64,000 bases of DNA from Mytilus trossulus (lineage: Eukaryota; Mollusca; Bivalvia; Mytilida; Mytilidae): positions 8,363,916 to 8,427,915 of the forward strand of contig NC_086375.1 of the NCBI RefSeq assembly GCF_036588685.1. Reading direction: 5' to 3'. Both the position numbers and the translations under genes were made by a program. The notes under the pieces are model-generated. The model was not told where the DNA came from. It did no database searches and saw only the letters and a list, made by a program, of their open reading frames with translations. Positions 1-11,112 of the stretch are shown here, piece after piece. How positions within the stretch are numbered: the first letter of the stretch is position 1; the number at the start of each line of letters is the position of its first letter.

Positions 1-373
1 TCAGGCGAATAACGCCCGAGGACATCTGTCTCTACCACTATATATATATATATTACTACTACTTCTACTAGTATGTTTTTGTTCCAATGATACAGAAAAA
101 GGCTAAACATATGTGTGTGTGTCTATGCTTAGCATGCAAGTTCTGCTTAAAACTGTGGTCACACTTTACCAGATAGCTCGAACGGACACCGAAAGGATGT
201 CCAAAATTTTCAATTTACACCATTTTCATCTGTTAGGAGTCCGCGATGTAATGAACAAATTAAACGGACGTGTAGTATTCCGAGAAATGGTAGGATAGAA
301 AAAGAAATAAGAAAACAAATGTCAGATAAAAAAAACCCAATAAATTTGCCTGATCATGATTTAGAAGATCATA
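1..373. other. Non-coding, no gene seen
   Basis: AT-rich sequence with a short TA microsatellite near 41-52. The short open frames here have no recognisable domain or splice context. Confidence 0.6.
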
Positions 374-1030
374 TAAAAAAGAAGATGTGGTATGATTGCT
401 AATGAAATAACTCTCCACAAGAGACCAACATGACACAGAAATTAACAACTATAGGTAACCATACAGCCTTCATCAATGATCAAAGCCCATACAGCATACA
501 TGTAGTCAGCTATAAAAAGCCATAAATATTCATGATACTAAAGAAAACCAACATACCAATAATTGTTTTTTTCTGACGCGATTTTCAATTGGTATGTATC
601 CGTTTTATAATCAATTATCGTTCTGTTATCCTTCTGTTCATGTGCGTCTCACATCCGTTTTATCCTTTATATGTCCGATAAAATCCGTTAGTGAACCTGT
701 CTACCGGACCTCCTACGGATGTATAACGGACAAGTAACAGATACAAAACGAACACAGAACGGACGAGTATTGTAATAAAAATCCGACGAGTCCGTACAAA
801 TCTTAACTGCGGGATAATACCTTGTTAACCACTGAATTACAGGCTCTTAACTTGGTACAGGCACATACATACGTAATATTGCGGGGTTAAACATGTTAGC
901 GGGATCCCAACCCTCCCCTAACATTGGACAGTAGAATAACAGTGCTACATAGGAACAAACTATAAAAATCAGTTGGAAAATGCTTAATTCATCAGATTGA
1001 CAAAAATACAAGTGGACGTATATATCAATT
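374..1030 (+). repeat. Dispersed repeat family A, long copy, interrupted
   Basis: The head GATGTGGTATGATTGC, followed by a segment on AACTCTCCACAAGAGACC and CATACAGCC, recurs at 21541, 35768, 39200, 46740 and 62345. The tail, with ACAGGCTC, GACAGTAG and GGGATCCCAACCCTCC, recurs at 22620, 38650, 46980 and 59700. I recall this family as very common in Mytilus DNA. In this copy about 535-825 replaces the usual middle with unrelated sequence rich in CCG-type words, so it is either a nested insertion or a diverged segment. No coding capacity is supported. Confidence 0.7.
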
Positions 1031-1662
1031 TCATTTCAAAAGCACACACGGCTTGTCAATCTAGTACAAAGGAGGGTTTATGTTCATATAACATTCATGT
1101 TTACATTTCATGTACTCGTCCTGCATATGCATTTAGTTAGACAATGAGTATTTTAATGACTCATTAAAACATCAATACTACAATCTGCACTGTTTTACTC
1201 CTGTTCATGTTGATTATAAACATAGAAAAAAACGTAATAGAAAAATAACTGACCCACTGACATTTTACTTTATGAAATTGCTACCAGTTGATATAATTTT
1301 ACCAATCTATGAATAAAGAGACCCATTCCTACGGTACGTCTATGTATTCTTTATAAAGAAGGAATCATTTACCATGGTATGAGGCAGAATAAAGGTTTAG
1401 TGTTGAAGATTCAAAGTTAAGCACTGATTATGTAAATATAGCACAGGGGATGCAAATTGTCCAGATTTAAAACTCAGTTCTGTAGATAAAGTTTAGTACT
1501 GATGTAAACCCCAGCACTGCAATGTAAAGTATAGCGATGTAGATTTTGAAAAGATAGCTATTGGGATGTCAAGTTAAGCTATGTAGGAATAAGTTCTAGC
1601 GCTGGAGATATCAATTACAACATTATTGACTTTCTAGCTTCTGTGCAAAACTGCTTCTCAAA

Positions 1663-1738
1663 CGCTCGACTATTAATCTTCAGAGCTAGACTATTAATCT
1701 TCAGCGCTAGACTATTAATCTCCAGCGCTAGAACTTTA
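1663..1738 (+). repeat. 21-bp tandem repeat, about 3.5 copies
   Basis: The unit GCTAGACTATTAATCTTCAGC repeats head to tail with few changes. The sequence just upstream (1370-1660) and 1930-2000 hold looser, decayed repeats of similar words such as CCAGAA-ATCTCAAC. The open frame over this array is a by-product of the repeat. Confidence 0.75.
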
Positions 1739-2570
1739 ATACAGAAAAAACACAGCTATTCACTATTCACTACCAGTATTCACTTTATTACAACCAAAGG
1801 TCTCTTTAGAAGCTGCTGCCATAACTATACAGACACGATAAAAAAAATGACAGTTGAAATGTCAAACAGTATACGGCAAGTTTATGAATTTTGGCGGTTG
1901 TACATTTGTATGTATAATTGATACTAAGCTAGTTGAAAATTTCAATCACCAGAAGATCTCAACATTGTTCCAGAATATCTCAACCGATACCAGAAAATCT
2001 CAACATGATCTACTTTGTAACATATTTAGCTTAATGAAATTATATTAGTAAAGAAAAAGAGCAAACTGTAATTTTATGTTTATAAGGTTTTAGAAAAATA
2101 CTGATTTACTGATATATACGTTAGTTTTATCAATGATTTCACTGTCATTTTGTCAATAGCTGAGTGCACTGGCCACAGTTACCTGCAGGAGAAAAGTAAT
2201 TCCGATGTCATTTTAAATCATATTGGTCCGTGTTATACACGAAACAAATCCTAATTCAATTATCTATGGCATGACATTCTCCTATTTTACAAAAAAACTC
2301 ATCGATTTTCAGTATTTTGACGAAAAGGCGACCTACCCTGTGTTTATTTTGAATATTTTGAACCAGAAAGACTCAACAGGAAGTGCCAGAATACTTTTTT
2401 CCGTCTCAACATTTTAGTTGAGATTAGATGGTTTACCAGGCGTGAGCGTGCACCAAACGTACAGAGAAAACTGAAAAAGTCGGTATACGTTAGTTGCACG
2501 CCATAGGAACGCTTAGCCATCGTTCAAAGCGCGTTGAATAAGTTTGAAGTACGTCAAAATACAAAGATAA

Positions 2571-2910
2571 AATTGAAAAAGGAAATGGGTAATGTGTCAA
2601 AGCGACAACAATCCGACCATAGAACAGATAACAGACAAAGGCCACCAATGGGTCTTCAATGTAGAGAGAAACTCCCGCGCCCGTAGGCGTCCTTAAGCTG
2701 GCCCCTTAAAAAATATACATACTAGTACAGTGATAATGAACGTCATAATAAACTCCGAATTATACACAAGAAGCTAAAATTAAAAATCATATAAGACTAA
2801 CAAAGGCCAGAGGCTCCTGCCTTAGGACAGGCGCAAAATTGCGGAGGGGATAAACATGTTTATGAGATATCAACCCTCCCCCTATACCTCTAGCCACTGC
2901 AAATAAGTAA
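2571..2910 (+). repeat. Dispersed repeat family B
   Basis: The copy starts with GGAAATGGGTAATGTGTC and runs through CCACCAATGGGTCTTCAATG, ACTAGTACAGTGATAATG and CAGAGGCTCCTGCC to CAACCCTCCCCCTATACC. Alignable copies lie at 15590, 23883, 35640 and 43915 (plus) and at 52905-53228 (minus). It is non-coding and I recall it as frequent in mussel sequence. Confidence 0.7.
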
Positions 2911-3039
2911 ATACGTTTGATGAACACTACAACCCGAGGAAATGTGTATGCAGCATAAAAACATACAACATACGCCAACATACGTTTCTTGAACGCTGGA
3001 TAAACGCTAAAGCCTTAGATACGCTTTCTAGTACGCCCA

Positions 3040-3170
3040 TATTTCCTCAATGCTTTTCAACTTTGTTTTTGGCCTTTTAAACATTTTTTTTGAGTGTCAC
3101 TGATGAGTTTTTTGTAGACGAAACGCGTGTCTGGCGTAAATATCAAATTTCAATCCTGGTATCTATGAAG
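3040..3170 (+). mobile_element. Retrozyme remnant (ribozyme end)
   Basis: This is the 3' part of the same unit seen in dimeric form at 21617-22342: a CTCAATGCTTTTCAACTTTG segment, then the hammerhead, then CAATCCTGGTA. The rest of the unit is missing, so this is a solo fragment. Confidence 0.65.
3094..3137 (+). ncRNA. Hammerhead ribozyme (type I), apparently intact
   Basis: The core CTGATGA (3100-3106) and GAAA frame a short stem II. Stem III is two base pairs (A-U, C-G) closed by a four-base loop GCGT. Stem I pairs GTGTCA with TGGCGT using several G-U wobbles. The predicted cut follows C at 3131. All invariant core bases are present, but the wobble-rich stems I and II may weaken activity. 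Confidence 0.7.
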
Positions 3171-4450
3171 AGTTTATTTCCGGTATGTATTTCCTTTTGT
3201 ACCGAGTCATCATTCTCATTTTCTGCCGCCTAAGAAAATGTCTGTACCAAGTTCTAAACCGTGGTTCTAAACAAAAAATAGACACTAGTAAGTTTTTTTT
3301 TATATTAGTGTTGGGTGCTGATTTCATATGTAACAACAAGACAATTTTATATTCCTGTAAATCACAATAAATGCATAATATTAATTTTATTTTTCGAGTA
3401 ATGCTGTATTTCATTGATATCGTAAGTCATTTAGCCGACTCGCAGTCCACAAACGTGCTTGTTTTTCTATTGAGTGACCTTCGAGGTGGTGTAGAGAAAG
3501 GTTGATGTTGAAAGGTTTGTCTATATTTGTTTGCATTATAAACATATTTCAGTTCATTTGATAAAAAAAAATCAAAACATAACGAAGTTTATCTCTGATT
3601 TATAAATGTACTTGTTAGCTATGTAAATGAGAAAATTCGTGCCATTCATATAAATGAAACAGAATTCACATGATATATGCGACCATTTTTTGATGAAATT
3701 AATATTACTTTGATTTTACACTTTTTAAAACCATTTCTTTCAATTTTCAGATTCCATTGTCTAAATTTATTTTTCATTGTTCGTGTGTTGTTTCCATTTA
3801 TTCTAGCCATTAATCTTGGGCCTATATCTTTATTCAGATAACACCCCATATAGCAATTAAATTATACTTGTAATGTCATTCATAACTCTTAACAGACCAA
3901 TTAACAGACCGAGTTTTATACATCCGACCCATTAACAGACCATATTTTTTTTTTTTTTTTATCAAAAATTGATTTATGTCACCAAAATACAGTTTTCATG
4001 TAGATTTTTCACATATTGATGTTAATATGGTAAACAAACATAATGCCTGTCTTTTTTTGATGTTCAAAAGATTGCATGCAAGTAAACTCGACCAACTTGT
4101 CATTTTTGTATACATTGTGTGTGTGTAAAATGTGTATTAATTTACTGATGAGTAACTCGCCTTTTCATTTTATAGATCGTTTATTGAAGCTAGAAAAATA
4201 ATAATTACACCACTGGATTCAGTACTCCAAATCATTTTGTCAGACATGAATAGTTTTTATGATATTAATATAATTAAAAAGTTAAACAGTGAAACATGCT
4301 GACCTTGCACTGATTTTCACGATAACACCTGATTAACAGACTTTAGCCAACCCGATTAACAGACCCACCGCCGATATAGCCGCATACTCAATATAGATTA
4401 ATTGACCTATCTCTCGGTAAGCCGATTGTCGGCCGTGTACTATTGTAGGT
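3171..4450. other. Non-coding, with repeated TTAACAGACC words
   Basis: No gene is seen. The word TTAACAGACC occurs several times near 3890-3945 and again near 4330-4370, all in one direction, on either side of a poly-T run (about 3947-3960). This may mark a decayed element with subterminal direct repeats. Confidence 0.45.
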
Positions 4451-4925
4451 GGGGCATAGAAAAAACCCAAAACAATACGAAAATCGAGTAATTACAGTTA
4501 AATGCATGGCAAAAAACCCAACAATACGAAAACCCTAATTATTACAGTCAAAATCCAATTTTTACAACCAAAAGCATGACAAGAAAACAAAATCCAGTAT
4601 TAAACTACAGTTAAAAGCATGACAAAAAGACCATACGAAAATCAAATAATTACAGTCAAAAGCATGACCAATCAAATACGACAGTTTTTTAATTACAATC
4701 AAAAGCATGGACAAACACAAAAAAACAATACGAAAATCAAATACGACAGTTTTTTATTTACAATCAAAAGCATGGACAAGCACAAAAAAACATAGTCCAA
4801 TAATCAAAGTCAAGAGCATGGCCCCGAAAAGAACGACAATTCAAGAATAAGTCAAAAGCCTGGCCCAGCAAAGATATGACAGTAAATAATTAGTCAAAAG
4901 TATGAACAAAAACGAACACATATAA
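4450..4925 (+). repeat. Degenerate minisatellite, unit roughly 45-65 bp
   Basis: The words AATACGAAAATC, AATTACAGTCAAAAGCATG and ATACGACAGTTTTTTA recur in order, with variable spacing, across the whole interval. Adjacent copies near 4670-4790 are nearly identical. There is no open frame of note. Confidence 0.75.
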
Positions 4926-4997
4926 AAATGGTCAAATTCTAACAACAACAAAAAAACCGAATTGAACTCGGATATATTGGAAGGGTCAATAGTGTGA

Positions 4998-5049
4998 GTC
5001 TCAAACGCAGTACTAACCGTGTGGTCTCAAACGCAGTACTAACCGTGTG
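4998..5049 (+). repeat. 26-bp direct repeat, two exact copies
   Basis: A unit beginning GTCTCAAACGCAGTACTAAC and ending CGTGTG occurs twice with no spacer. Confidence 0.85.
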
Positions 5050-5393
5050 GCTTTATGTAGTTGAGATACATTTTTGTAACTATGGATATTATTTGGCCCG
5101 CTTCCGTCAGCCATGGTTCATTGACTCGAAATTTTTCCATAGTTTAGATGTCAACGTTTGTGATTTTGTAATTTTAAAGAGAAACACTGACGGCAAGTTA
5201 ATGTTTTCCTTAACGATGGCACATGTCGTTTCCATGGATATCGGTTGGCAACGTCTCCAGTCATTATAGGTTAACATTAATTTCTGCATAGCTTGCATAC
5301 ATTTGTTTACATGACATTTAAATGTTGTCCTGACAATATTACTTACAGGTGTGACACAATTCGTTCATCAGTTCAGTTCCCTTATGAAACTGA

Positions 5394-5695
5394 ATTGTTT
5401 GCCGCAAACTTGCAGCAGACTTGCTGCAAGCTTGCGGCAAACAAAAAGTTTGCAGGAACACATAAAACAGTGTTTGCAGATGTTTGCCGCTAGCTGCAAA
5501 CTTCTGGCAAACATTGCTGCAAGCTTGCGGCAAGTTTGCAGAAACATCAATGTTTGCCATAAGATTGCCAGAAAGTTTAAAATAATAAAGAATGTTTGCC
5601 GCAAGATTGCAGAAAACTTTGACTATTCAATATGTTTGCCGCAAGATTGCAGAAAACTTTGACCATGCTATATGTTTGCCAGAACATTGCAGGAA
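5394..5695. repeat. Array of GCAAGCTTGC-centred palindromes, cluster 1
   Basis: Short palindromic blocks built on TTTGCCGCAAGCTTGCAGCA are spaced irregularly across 300 bp. Because the units are self-complementary, both strands show similar KLAA/CRKL-rich peptides in overlapping frames. Those frames are artefacts, not genes. Confidence 0.75.
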
Positions 5696-6345
5696 TTACA
5701 CAATATTGACTGGGCATGCCTAGTTGGCACTTCCTGGATGCTAACAATTTGAAATTGTGGCTAGGTCAGGTTGGTTGTGTTTGGAAATGCATTTCATATA
5801 TAAGAGATTAAGGAGGCGTTATGGTTCAGTAATATATGGGATAATCAGTATGTAATTGTGTAAGTACAAATGATTCATAGAACTGCATGTTTTAATAAAT
5901 TAATTGATGTTATCATCATACATAATTAAGTAAGCAACTTTATATACATGTATGTATGTGTTATTGAAAAACTTAAGCGATTATGAGTTTGAATTTGTAA
6001 CTGATGTACTGCACCATCATGATCATGTTTATTAAGATTAAGTTAAATTCTGTAAATTAATGCAATTATTACCTAGCTTTATACTCAATACACGTTTAAG
6101 ATTTTACCTTTTTCATTTTTTAATACAGGTATATTAATGTCATTTGAGAATGACTTCTGCCACTTTTCAAAACTCATATGCATGTACATGTATGTATTCC
6201 CTTCAATCTCACGAGTTTGCAAGAATTCTTTCAATGACTGTTTGAATAAAGACAGGAATTGACTTTTTAAAATGTTGCTGTGTAACTTGAAAGAGAAAAA
6301 ATTGAATGTGTCTACACACACGACATTGGTATATATGTGTGGTTC
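5696..6345. other. Spacer between the two palindrome arrays
   Basis: AT-rich and non-coding. It is free of the GCAAGCTTGC motif, which resumes at its right edge, so the two arrays and this spacer could be one composite element. Confidence 0.4.
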
Positions 6346-6567
6346 CTGCAAGTTTGCCGCAAGTTTGCAACAAACAATTGCCGCAAGCTTGCAGCAAACA
6401 ATTGCCACAAGCTTGCGGCAAATCTAATTTGCATAATTATGTTTGCCGCAAGCTTGCAGCAAACTTCATTTGCATGGTAAAATGGTTGCGGCAAGTTTGC
6501 AGCAAACGTTTGCTGCAAGCTTGCGGCAATGTTTGCTGCAAACTTGCGGCAAATGTTTGCCGCAGGG
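6346..6567. repeat. Array of GCAAGCTTGC-centred palindromes, cluster 2
   Basis: The same palindromic blocks as cluster 1 (TTTGCCGC, AAGCTTGC, GCAGCAAAC) are packed into about 220 bp. Confidence 0.75.
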
Positions 6568-6742
6568 CTTATTTTTCGGTAAGGGTTGACATCTTTTACC
6601 AAAAAGTAACTATCGCATTTAATTTCGAGCAGTGGACTTTTGGTCATGGTTTTCTCGGAATGTTAGGAAATATTTACGAGTCCATCAGATGTGTATAGAT
6701 TGCTGTTTGTTTCGGAAATATGCCTTTTTGCATCTTGTTATT

Positions 6743-7164
6743 CAAGGGGTACAATCAACATCACGTGATGGATATACCCACACCGGAAGTTACAGTCGAA
6801 CTCGCCGCTTGAAAGGTTAGTAGTTGCATTTTCTTGTTTATATCAATTAAATTTTGATTAATACGTTGGCACACCGAATGTCGGATAGTATGTAGTTTTA
6901 AAATACACAATTGTTTTTGCTAAACAGCGTGCAGTTATTGCAAACACTTCGACACAGTTCCAAATTTTCGTGTCGAAGTGTTAGCATTAACTGCACGCTT
7001 TCCAGCAAGGATAATTGTGTATTTCAAAACTAGATAGTATCCAACGTTCGATGCACTACCTTATTTATTAAATTTTATTGATATAAACAAGTACATACGA
7101 CTACTAACCTTTTAAGCGGTCTGCTCGACTGTTACTTCCGGTGTGTGTATTTTGATTGTACCCC
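6743..7164. mobile_element. Palindromic MITE, hAT-like
   Basis: The two halves are inverted copies of each other almost to the centre (about 6955), with ACACTTCGACAC facing GTGTCGAAGTGT. The ends read CAAGGGGTACAATCA and TGATTGTACCCC. An 8-bp TTGTTATT flanks both sides (6735-6742 and 7165-7172), which fits a hAT-type target duplication. An alternative reading with ends CAAGGGG/CCCCTTG and a 5-bp TTATT duplication is also possible. No transposase is present. Confidence 0.8.
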
Positions 7165-7299
7165 TTGTTATTGACTTTGAACAAGCTATTGTAGTAATTT
7201 TGAGTACTCTCAGAATGGCACTGTCCTTTTGCTAATTTTTACTTTTTTTGTGCTTTTCAACGGATTTTCAGTGCAGTACCACTTACCCTGATCGTAAGA

Positions 7300-7460
7300 G
7301 GATTGCATAGTCTTTATTGTTCTATGTTGTGTCTGGTGTACTATTATTTATGTTTATCTTTTCTTTTTTGGCCATGCATGGCGTTGCCAGTTTGTTTTCG
7401 ATTTATGAGTTTGAATGTCCCTCTGGTAGCTTTCGCCCCTCTTTTGGCACTGCAAATAGT
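7300..7460 (+). mobile_element. Family T retroelement tail fragment
   Basis: The segment TTCTATGTTGTGTCTGGTGTACTA to CGATTTATGAGT and CCTCTGGTAGCTTTCG recurs at 23120, 37740 and (minus) 43268. At 26780 and 43740 the same family continues upstream into a decayed protein-coding stretch, so I read these as 3' tails of one retroelement family. The 61-76 aa open frames here are chance frames. Confidence 0.6.
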
Positions 7461-8172
7461 GTTTACCCCGCCACGTTATGCTTTTACCTAGAACTTGTAA
7501 TTCAGGGATTGACATTTGTTAGTTGCTGTATGACATATTTCTTTTAGCGTTTGTTGCTATGTACATAAATCAGTCTCGTCAGCGATCGGTTCTTTCTTTT
7601 GAATTGTTCAATCTTAGTGCATTTTGTCATTACCGGGCCTTGAGTTGCTTGATATTATTAAAGGTCATTTGGTGACATATGTCTTTTCTAACATAGACGT
7701 AATTTGGTTTATGTCAGATAGTACTTAGCTCCATTGGCAACCGTGCAACTTAAAATTAAGACGTATATTTTCATTGTGTTTATTAACAAAATATAAATAT
7801 GAAAATGTACGAACAAATAATATAAACAGATTGATAAATAAATAGTACATCCTTAATGGTCAATGACTTCATAGCTGAACACGACTGTCGAAATGAGCCA
7901 TATTGGGACTGTTCGAACACATTCATATTATGCACAATGTACTTGACGCTGAGCAAAGTGTTTTTTAAGGGGAAAGCCAAAGGTAAATAGGAGATAACTC
8001 TTGCAATCATTTATGCGCTTGTAATAGGCAGTTTCTCTATGCTTCTAAACATATATATGAAACAGCAGTAACATAATCTACGTTACTTAGAAGCTTACAA
8101 TAAATAAAGTTCTGAGAATGGTCGACACAAACGCATCGACGAATTTTAAGAGTTATCTGACTTATCCGAAGG
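7461..8172. other. No gene; probable 3' UTR of the palmitoyltransferase gene near its right end
   Basis: The sequence directly downstream of the minus-strand stop codon at 8173 has no conserved frame. An AATAAA read on the minus strand lies near 7780 and could serve as the poly(A) signal. The 75-aa minus frame at 7783-8010 has no recognisable domain and is probably untranslated. Confidence 0.4.
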
Positions 8173-8727
8173 TCAATTCCCCTTGACTCGCTTCCTGATG
8201 TTCCAATTCACGCCATCGTCAATTTGATCCACTCTAAACGGAAAAATGAATTGCAGAGGAATCAAGCGCAATGCGCCAAATACAGATCTTAAATTATCCA
8301 AGACGGTATCGTGTGAATAAATGTTCATTTTCTTAGTACTCTCAAACGAGGTCATACCGTAACAGATCAGGAACAAATGATAATATGTGAAAAATATAGC
8401 ACTGAAAAAACATCCAACCGTGAAAAATAAATGAAGTGTTAAGAAAAACTGGAAAAATGTCATGTTCCCGAATAACATCTGGAAAAATGCAACTGGCGCA
8501 AAGTAATTCAGGATATCAAAAAGAGACAGCGGTATTGATTGGTTGAGGTAGGAAACTTGTAGAAACGAGGCGAATGCATTGCACCAGACTAATGATATAC
8601 ACATTATAATGAAGAATCGCTCATTATAGAATCCAATACAGGAATTGGTGAAGAAGCAGTGGTGATCTCTTTTCAGAACACATTTGTTACAGTACTTGCA
8701 GTGGAACGATCTTGGTGGGACATCAAC
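8173..8727 (-). CDS. DHHC palmitoyltransferase, exon 2 (C-terminal, with catalytic DHHC)
   Basis: This exon encodes residues 121-304 of a protein S-acyltransferase. A clear acceptor (TATTTCAG) ends at 8728, and the phase-0 junction joins exactly to exon 1. Visible motifs are the zinc-binding pattern VPPRSFHC with C130, C133 and C136, the catalytic DHHC at 141-144 (C144 is the acyl-carrying cysteine), C150, and N155 in the GFYN segment. Two hydrophobic membrane stretches follow (about 159-182 and 211-243), then TSFE at 246-249, matching the family's TTxE motif. These enzymes move palmitate from palmitoyl-CoA to cysteines of membrane-associated proteins, usually at the Golgi or ER. Spacing is closest in my judgement to ZDHHC24/ZDHHC22-type proteins, but I cannot assign the orthologue. 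Confidence 0.92.
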   Translation of the reverse strand, partial: VDVPPRSFHCKYCNKCVLKRDHHCFFTNSCIGFYNERFFIIMCISLVWCNAFASFLQVSYLNQSIPLSLFDILNYFAPVAFFQMLFGNMTFFQFFLTLHLFFTVGCFFSAIFFTYYHLFLICYGMTSFESTKKMNIYSHDTVLDNLRSVFGALRLIPLQFIFPFRVDQIDDGVNWNIRKRVKGN

Positions 8728-8820
8728 CTGAAATACAATAAAGATTTTAAAATATACTTGAAGCTTAATAAAGGCTGAAGTTAACAAAAACCCTCGGTAT
8801 ATTTTCTCAATTTTGAAAAA

Positions 8821-10582
8821 CAAGAGGCTCTAAAGAGCCTGTGTCGCTCACCTTGATCTATGTGCATATTAAACAACGGACACAAATGGATTCATGACAA
8901 AATTGTATTTTGGTGATGGTGATGTGTTTGAAGTTCTTACTTTACTGAACGATTTTGCTTCTTACAATTATATCTATCATGAACTTTGCCCATTAGTAAC
9001 AGAGAACTATATTTGGTTAAAATTTACATAAATTTACCAAATTAATGAAAATTGTTAAAAATTGACTATAAAGGGCAATAACTCCTTAAGGGGTCAATTG
9101 ACCATTTAGGTCATGTTGACTTATTTGTAGATCTTACTTTGCTGAACATTATTGCTGTTTACAGTTTATCGCTATCTATAATAGTATTCAAGATAACCAA
9201 AAACGGCAAAATTTCTTTAAAAATTACCAATTGGAGGGCAGCAACCCAACAACCAGTTGTCCAATTCATCTGAAAAATTCAGGGCAGATAGATATTGACT
9301 TGATTAACAATTTAACTTCTTGTCAGATTTGCTCTAGATGCTTTGGTTTCATAGTTATAAGCAAAAAACTGCATTTTACCCCTATGTTCTATTTTTAGCC
9401 GTGGCGGCCATCTTGGTTGAATGGCCAGGTCATCGGACACATTTTTCAAACTAGATACCCCAAAGATGATTGTGGCCTAGTAGTTTCAGTGGAGATTTTG
9501 TAAAAGATTACTTAGATTTATGAAAAATGGTTAAAGATTGACTATAAAGGGCAATAACTCCTAAAGGGGTCAACTGACCATTTTGGTCATGTTGACTTAT
9601 TTGTAAATCTTACTTTGCTGAACATTATTCCTGTTTACAGTTTATCTCTATCTATAATAATATTCAAGATAATAACCAAAAACAGCAAAATTTCCTTAAA
9701 ATTACCAATTCAGGGGCAGCAACCCAACAACGGGTTGTCTGATTCATCTGAAAATTTCAGGGCAGATAGATCTTGACCTGATTAACAATATTACCCCATG
9801 TCAGATTTGCTCTAAATGCTTTGGTTTTTGAGTTATAAGCCAAAAACTGCATTTTACCCCTATGTTCTATTTTTAGCGGTGGCGGCCATCTTGGTTGGTT
9901 GACCAGGTCACGCCACACATTTTTTAAACTAGATACCCCAAAGATGATTGTGGCCAAGTTTGGATTAATTTGGCCAAGTAGTTTCAGAGGAGAAGATTTT
10001 TGTAAAAGATTACTTTAATTAACGAAAAATGGTTAAAAATTAACTATAAAGGGCAATAACTCCTAAACGGGTCAACTGACCATTTTGGTCATGTTGACTT
10101 ATTTGTAGATCTTACTTTGCTGAACATTATTGCTTTTTACAGTTTATCTCTAACTATAATAATATTCAAGATAATAACCAAAAACAGCAAAATTTCTTCA
10201 AAATTACCAATTCAGGGGCAGCAACCCAACAACCGATTGACCGATTCATCTGAAAATTTCAGGGCAGATAGATCTTGACCTGATAAACAATTTAACTTCT
10301 TGTCAGATTTGCTCTAAATGCTTTGGTTTTTGAGTTATAAGCCAAAAACTGCATTTTACCCCTATGTTCTATTTTTAGCCGTGGCGGCCATCTTGGTTGG
10401 TTAACCGGGTCACGCCACACATTTTTTAAACTAGATACCCCAATGATGATTGTGGCCAAGTTTGGTTTGATTTGGCCCAGTAGTTTCAGAGGAGAAGATT
10501 TTTGTAAAAGTTAACGACGACGGACGACGACGGACGCCAAGTGATTAGAAAAGCTCACTTGGCCCTTCGGGCCAGGTGAGCT
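8821..10582. mobile_element. Hairpin-ended repeat element with three internal tandem units
   Basis: The left end contains the hairpin AGGCTCTAAAGAGCCT and the right end a longer one, AGCTCACTTGGCCC with its complement GGGCCAGGTGAGCT. Between them a unit of about 480-500 bp is repeated, beginning near 9054, 9530 and 10032. Shared words include ACTATAAAGGGCAATAACTC, GGTCATGTTGACTTATTTGT and GTGGCGGCCATCTTGGTTG. Both sides abut runs of A. A 3' hairpin followed by CTAA resembles a Helitron-like terminus, but that class is a guess. I recall this family from many mollusc sequences. It is non-coding. Confidence 0.75.
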
Positions 10583-10949
10583 AAAAATGTGTACCGTAAC
10601 TCGACCTTTCAATGGTTTACTTTTCAAAATTATGCCTTGAACGGAGAGCTGTCTTATTGGCACTCATACCTCATCTTCTTGTATCTATTCATCACTCAAA
10701 TATTCAACTGAATGCTATTTTACATTTGTAATTGTGTTTTGCTCATTTGAGTCCGAGTCTAAACATTTGGGAACAAGGGAAATGAAAAAAATTCATATGA
10801 CGTCGCGTATGGTGTTGGTCAAGTTAGTTGTGGTAACGTTAGTTTGACGTTACTTCTGATGCATTGTATGAATAACTTCGTACTTTTTTTCATTTCGCAG
10901 CTCAATCATACAGCATAATTTATATGAGCATATATATACATATAGATAT

Positions 10950-11112
10950 AGATTCTTACATTGATACCAGTGGATTATCGGATTTATCCAATCGAGATAG
11001 TTAAATTATCAATTTTAAAGTCCGAGCCGCCTCGGCGAGGACTTTAAAATTTATAATTTAACTATCGAGATTGGATAAATCCGATAATCCACGAGTAACT
11101 ATGTAAGAATCT
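10950..11112. mobile_element. Small hairpin MITE
   Basis: An almost continuous palindrome. AGATTCTTACA faces TGTAAGAATCT, and TGGATTATCGGATTTATCCA and its complement flank a GC-rich centre (GCCGCCTCGGCG). There is no coding content. It lies in the palmitoyltransferase intron. Confidence 0.75.

Noticed and set aside
5394-6567. CRISPR-like array
   Set aside because: The repeats are irregularly spaced, palindromic and variable, with no unique spacers of constant length, and the DNA is eukaryotic.
5339-6698. Overlapping 70-130 aa frames on both strands rich in KLAA, CRK and LRQ
   Set aside because: They are translations of self-complementary GCAAGCTTGC repeats. Similar peptides on both strands and in several frames show they are artefacts.
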